Positions 5,976 to 6,314 of a DNA stretch of 6,314 bases are shown here, piece by piece. Position numbers and translations under genes: made by a program. Each line of letters opens with the position of its first letter. Position 1 is the first letter of the stretch. The DNA comes from CAZOYN01 sp964584135 (GTDB lineage: Bacteria > Patescibacteriota > Saccharimonadia > Saccharimonadales > UBA4665): assembly GCA_964584135.1 (NCBI GenBank), contig CAZOYN010000046.1, positions 1-6,314 on the forward strand. Reading direction: 5' to 3'. Below the pieces are notes generated by a model. The model did no database searches, had not been told where the DNA came from, and saw only the letters and a list, made by a program, of their open reading frames with translations.

Positions 5976-6005
5976 AGTATAGCGCTATTGCTTGCCTCAG
6001 AGCAA
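5976..6005 (-). promoter_or_regulatory. Predicted ftsA promoter giving a leaderless mRNA
   Basis: Minus-strand -10 TATACT (5976-5981) is followed by exactly 10 nt (ACAACACAAG) and then the ATG. The best -35 is TTGCTC (6000-6005), a weak match at 18 bp. A 10-bp palindrome ATAGCGCTAT (5979-5988) overlaps the -10 box and could be a control site. The spacing and lack of a Shine-Dalgarno repeat the ftsZ layout. Confidence 0.62.
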
Positions 6006-6033
6006 ATCAGCTATTTCTGAAATATTTCTGTCC

Positions 6034-6058
6034 ACGGGTTCGAATTCGGTCGGGCCCA
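6034..6058 (+). other. tRNA 3'-end-like fragment (T-arm plus acceptor strand), no matching 5' half
   Basis: The segment reads like the last third of a tRNA: ACGGG, a T-loop TTCGAAT (6039-6045), TCGGT, then CGGGCCC and a discriminator A (6058). In the T-stem three pairs are Watson-Crick, one is G-T and one (6036/6048) is a mismatch. No CCA follows. Upstream bases contain no anticodon arm, D-arm or acceptor partner GGGCCCG, so there is no complete tRNA. A terminator follows 18 nt later, as after a real tRNA gene. It may be a tRNA remnant, an integration scar, or chance. Confidence 0.35.
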
Positions 6059-6076
6059 CAAATAACGCTTACGCTT

Positions 6077-6107
6077 AAACTCCTCCGTTGTAAGGAGTTT
6101 TTCTTTT
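6077..6107 (+). terminator. Intrinsic terminator, plus strand, with no intact gene before it
   Basis: AAACTCCT (6077-6084) and AGGAGTTT (6093-6100) form an 8-bp stem with an 8-nt loop, followed by a T-rich tract (TTCTTTTTT). The tail is on the plus strand only, so it would stop rightward transcription, just before the GT2 promoter. No rightward gene lies upstream; only the tRNA-like fragment precedes it. It may now serve to insulate GT2 from antisense transcripts out of ftsA. Confidence 0.78.
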
Positions 6108-6119
6108 TTCCAATAATTT

Positions 6120-6128
6120 TGCTATAAT
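6120..6128 (+). promoter_or_regulatory. Predicted extended -10 promoter of the glycosyltransferase gene
   Basis: TGC (6120-6122) followed by consensus TATAAT (6123-6128) is an extended -10 element, which tolerates the poor T-rich -35 region. Nine nt later comes the GTG start at 6138. The transcript would begin near 6135, so this gene too is likely leaderless or nearly so. Confidence 0.68.
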
Positions 6129-6137
6129 TACAACATT

Positions 6138-6314
6138 GTGAATGTTTTTGTGCAAATTCCCTGCCTTAATGAGGCGAATACTCTGGCTAAAGTAATTGAA
6201 GGAATACCTAGGGAGATTCCAGGTGTAGATCAGATAGTTTCCGTACTGGTTGATGACGGATCGAACGATAATAGTATTGCCGTAGCAAGAGAAGCCGGAG
6301 TAGACCAGGTATTA
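6138..6314 (+). CDS. Family 2 glycosyltransferase, N-terminal part, cut by window edge
   Basis: The 59 visible residues begin VNVFVQIPCLNEANTLAKVI and continue to VLVDDGSNDNSIAVAREAG. This is the start of a GT-A fold: the P-x-x-N-E motif (IPCLNEA, 8-14) and the nucleotide-sugar-binding VDDGSND (38-44). Such enzymes transfer a sugar from an activated donor to lipid carriers, glycans or other acceptors at the inner membrane face; dolichol-phosphate-mannose-synthase-like members look like this, but acceptor and sugar cannot be told from this part. Start: GTG at 6138 is the only sensible start, 9 nt after TATAAT and with no Shine-Dalgarno. It is transcribed away from ftsA. Its codons (ATA, AGG, AGA, TTA) are more AT-leaning than those of the fts and nrdJ genes. 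Confidence 0.85.
   Translation, partial: MNVFVQIPCLNEANTLAKVIEGIPREIPGVDQIVSVLVDDGSNDNSIAVAREAGVDQVL

Noticed and set aside
3315..6020. Long plus-strand open frames opposite ftsZ and ftsA (for example 3969-4499, 4040-4651, 4911-5555)
   Set aside because: They are shadows of two intact, unmistakable genes, rich in Ser/Arg/Ala as expected from reverse reading of GC-rich codons, and lack ribosome sites.
5985..6058. A complete tRNA gene ending at 6058
   Set aside because: No acceptor partner, D-arm or anticodon arm can be found in the 75-90 nt upstream, so only a fragment is claimed.
6069..6107. Bidirectional terminator that could also stop leftward transcripts
   Set aside because: On the minus strand the stem is followed by TAAGCG and not by a T-tract, so only the plus-strand direction is supported.

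Overview
The window shows a compact bacterial locus with five genes on the minus strand and the start of one divergent gene on the plus strand. Reading along the minus strand (right to left) the order is ftsA, ftsZ, a MarR-family regulator, nrdR and nrdJ, which runs off the left edge. At the right edge a family 2 glycosyltransferase (GT2) starts on the plus strand. I read the source as probably a Patescibacteria/CPR genome, perhaps Saccharibacteria. The reasons are a B12-dependent class II ribonucleotide reductase as the visible dNTP route, ftsA-ftsZ without the usual ftsQ/mur neighbours, short gaps, and an FtsZ that looks like that group. This is recollection of family resemblance, not a search result (about 60% sure). 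TGA ends nrdR and ftsZ, so UGA is a stop codon here.

Layout: 1-2034 nrdJ (678 codons, 3' end missing); 2035-2161 nrdJ promoter and leader, with a large dyad centred on the -10 box; 2162-2629 nrdR; 2630-2812 nrdR promoter and leader with several inverted repeats; 2813-3211 MarR-like regulator; 3215-3322 its promoter, with a perfect 24-bp palindrome centred on the -10 box; 3323-4654 ftsZ; 4655-4726 ftsZ promoter; 4727-5965 ftsA; 5966-6137 divergent intergenic region with the ftsA promoter, a tRNA 3'-end-like fragment, an orphan intrinsic terminator and the GT2 promoter; 6138-6314 GT2, 3' truncated. No gap exceeds 300 bases.

The genes cover two linked jobs. FtsA and FtsZ build and anchor the division ring. 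NrdJ makes deoxyribonucleotides, and NrdR is the nucleotide-sensing repressor that normally controls ribonucleotide reductase genes. The small MarR-like protein between them appears to control itself through its palindrome; its ligand and other targets are unknown.

The most interesting content is regulatory. First, ftsA and ftsZ have the same start architecture: TATACT, exactly 10 nt, then ATG, with no Shine-Dalgarno. GT2 is similar (TATAAT, 9 nt, GTG). These look like leaderless transcripts, whereas nrdR, marR and nrdJ have clear Shine-Dalgarno sequences and leaders. Second, the marR and nrdJ promoters each have a TATACT -10 box at the exact centre of a dyad. Third, a tRNA 3'-end-like fragment plus terminator with no gene in front suggests a lost tRNA gene or an old integration or rearrangement scar.
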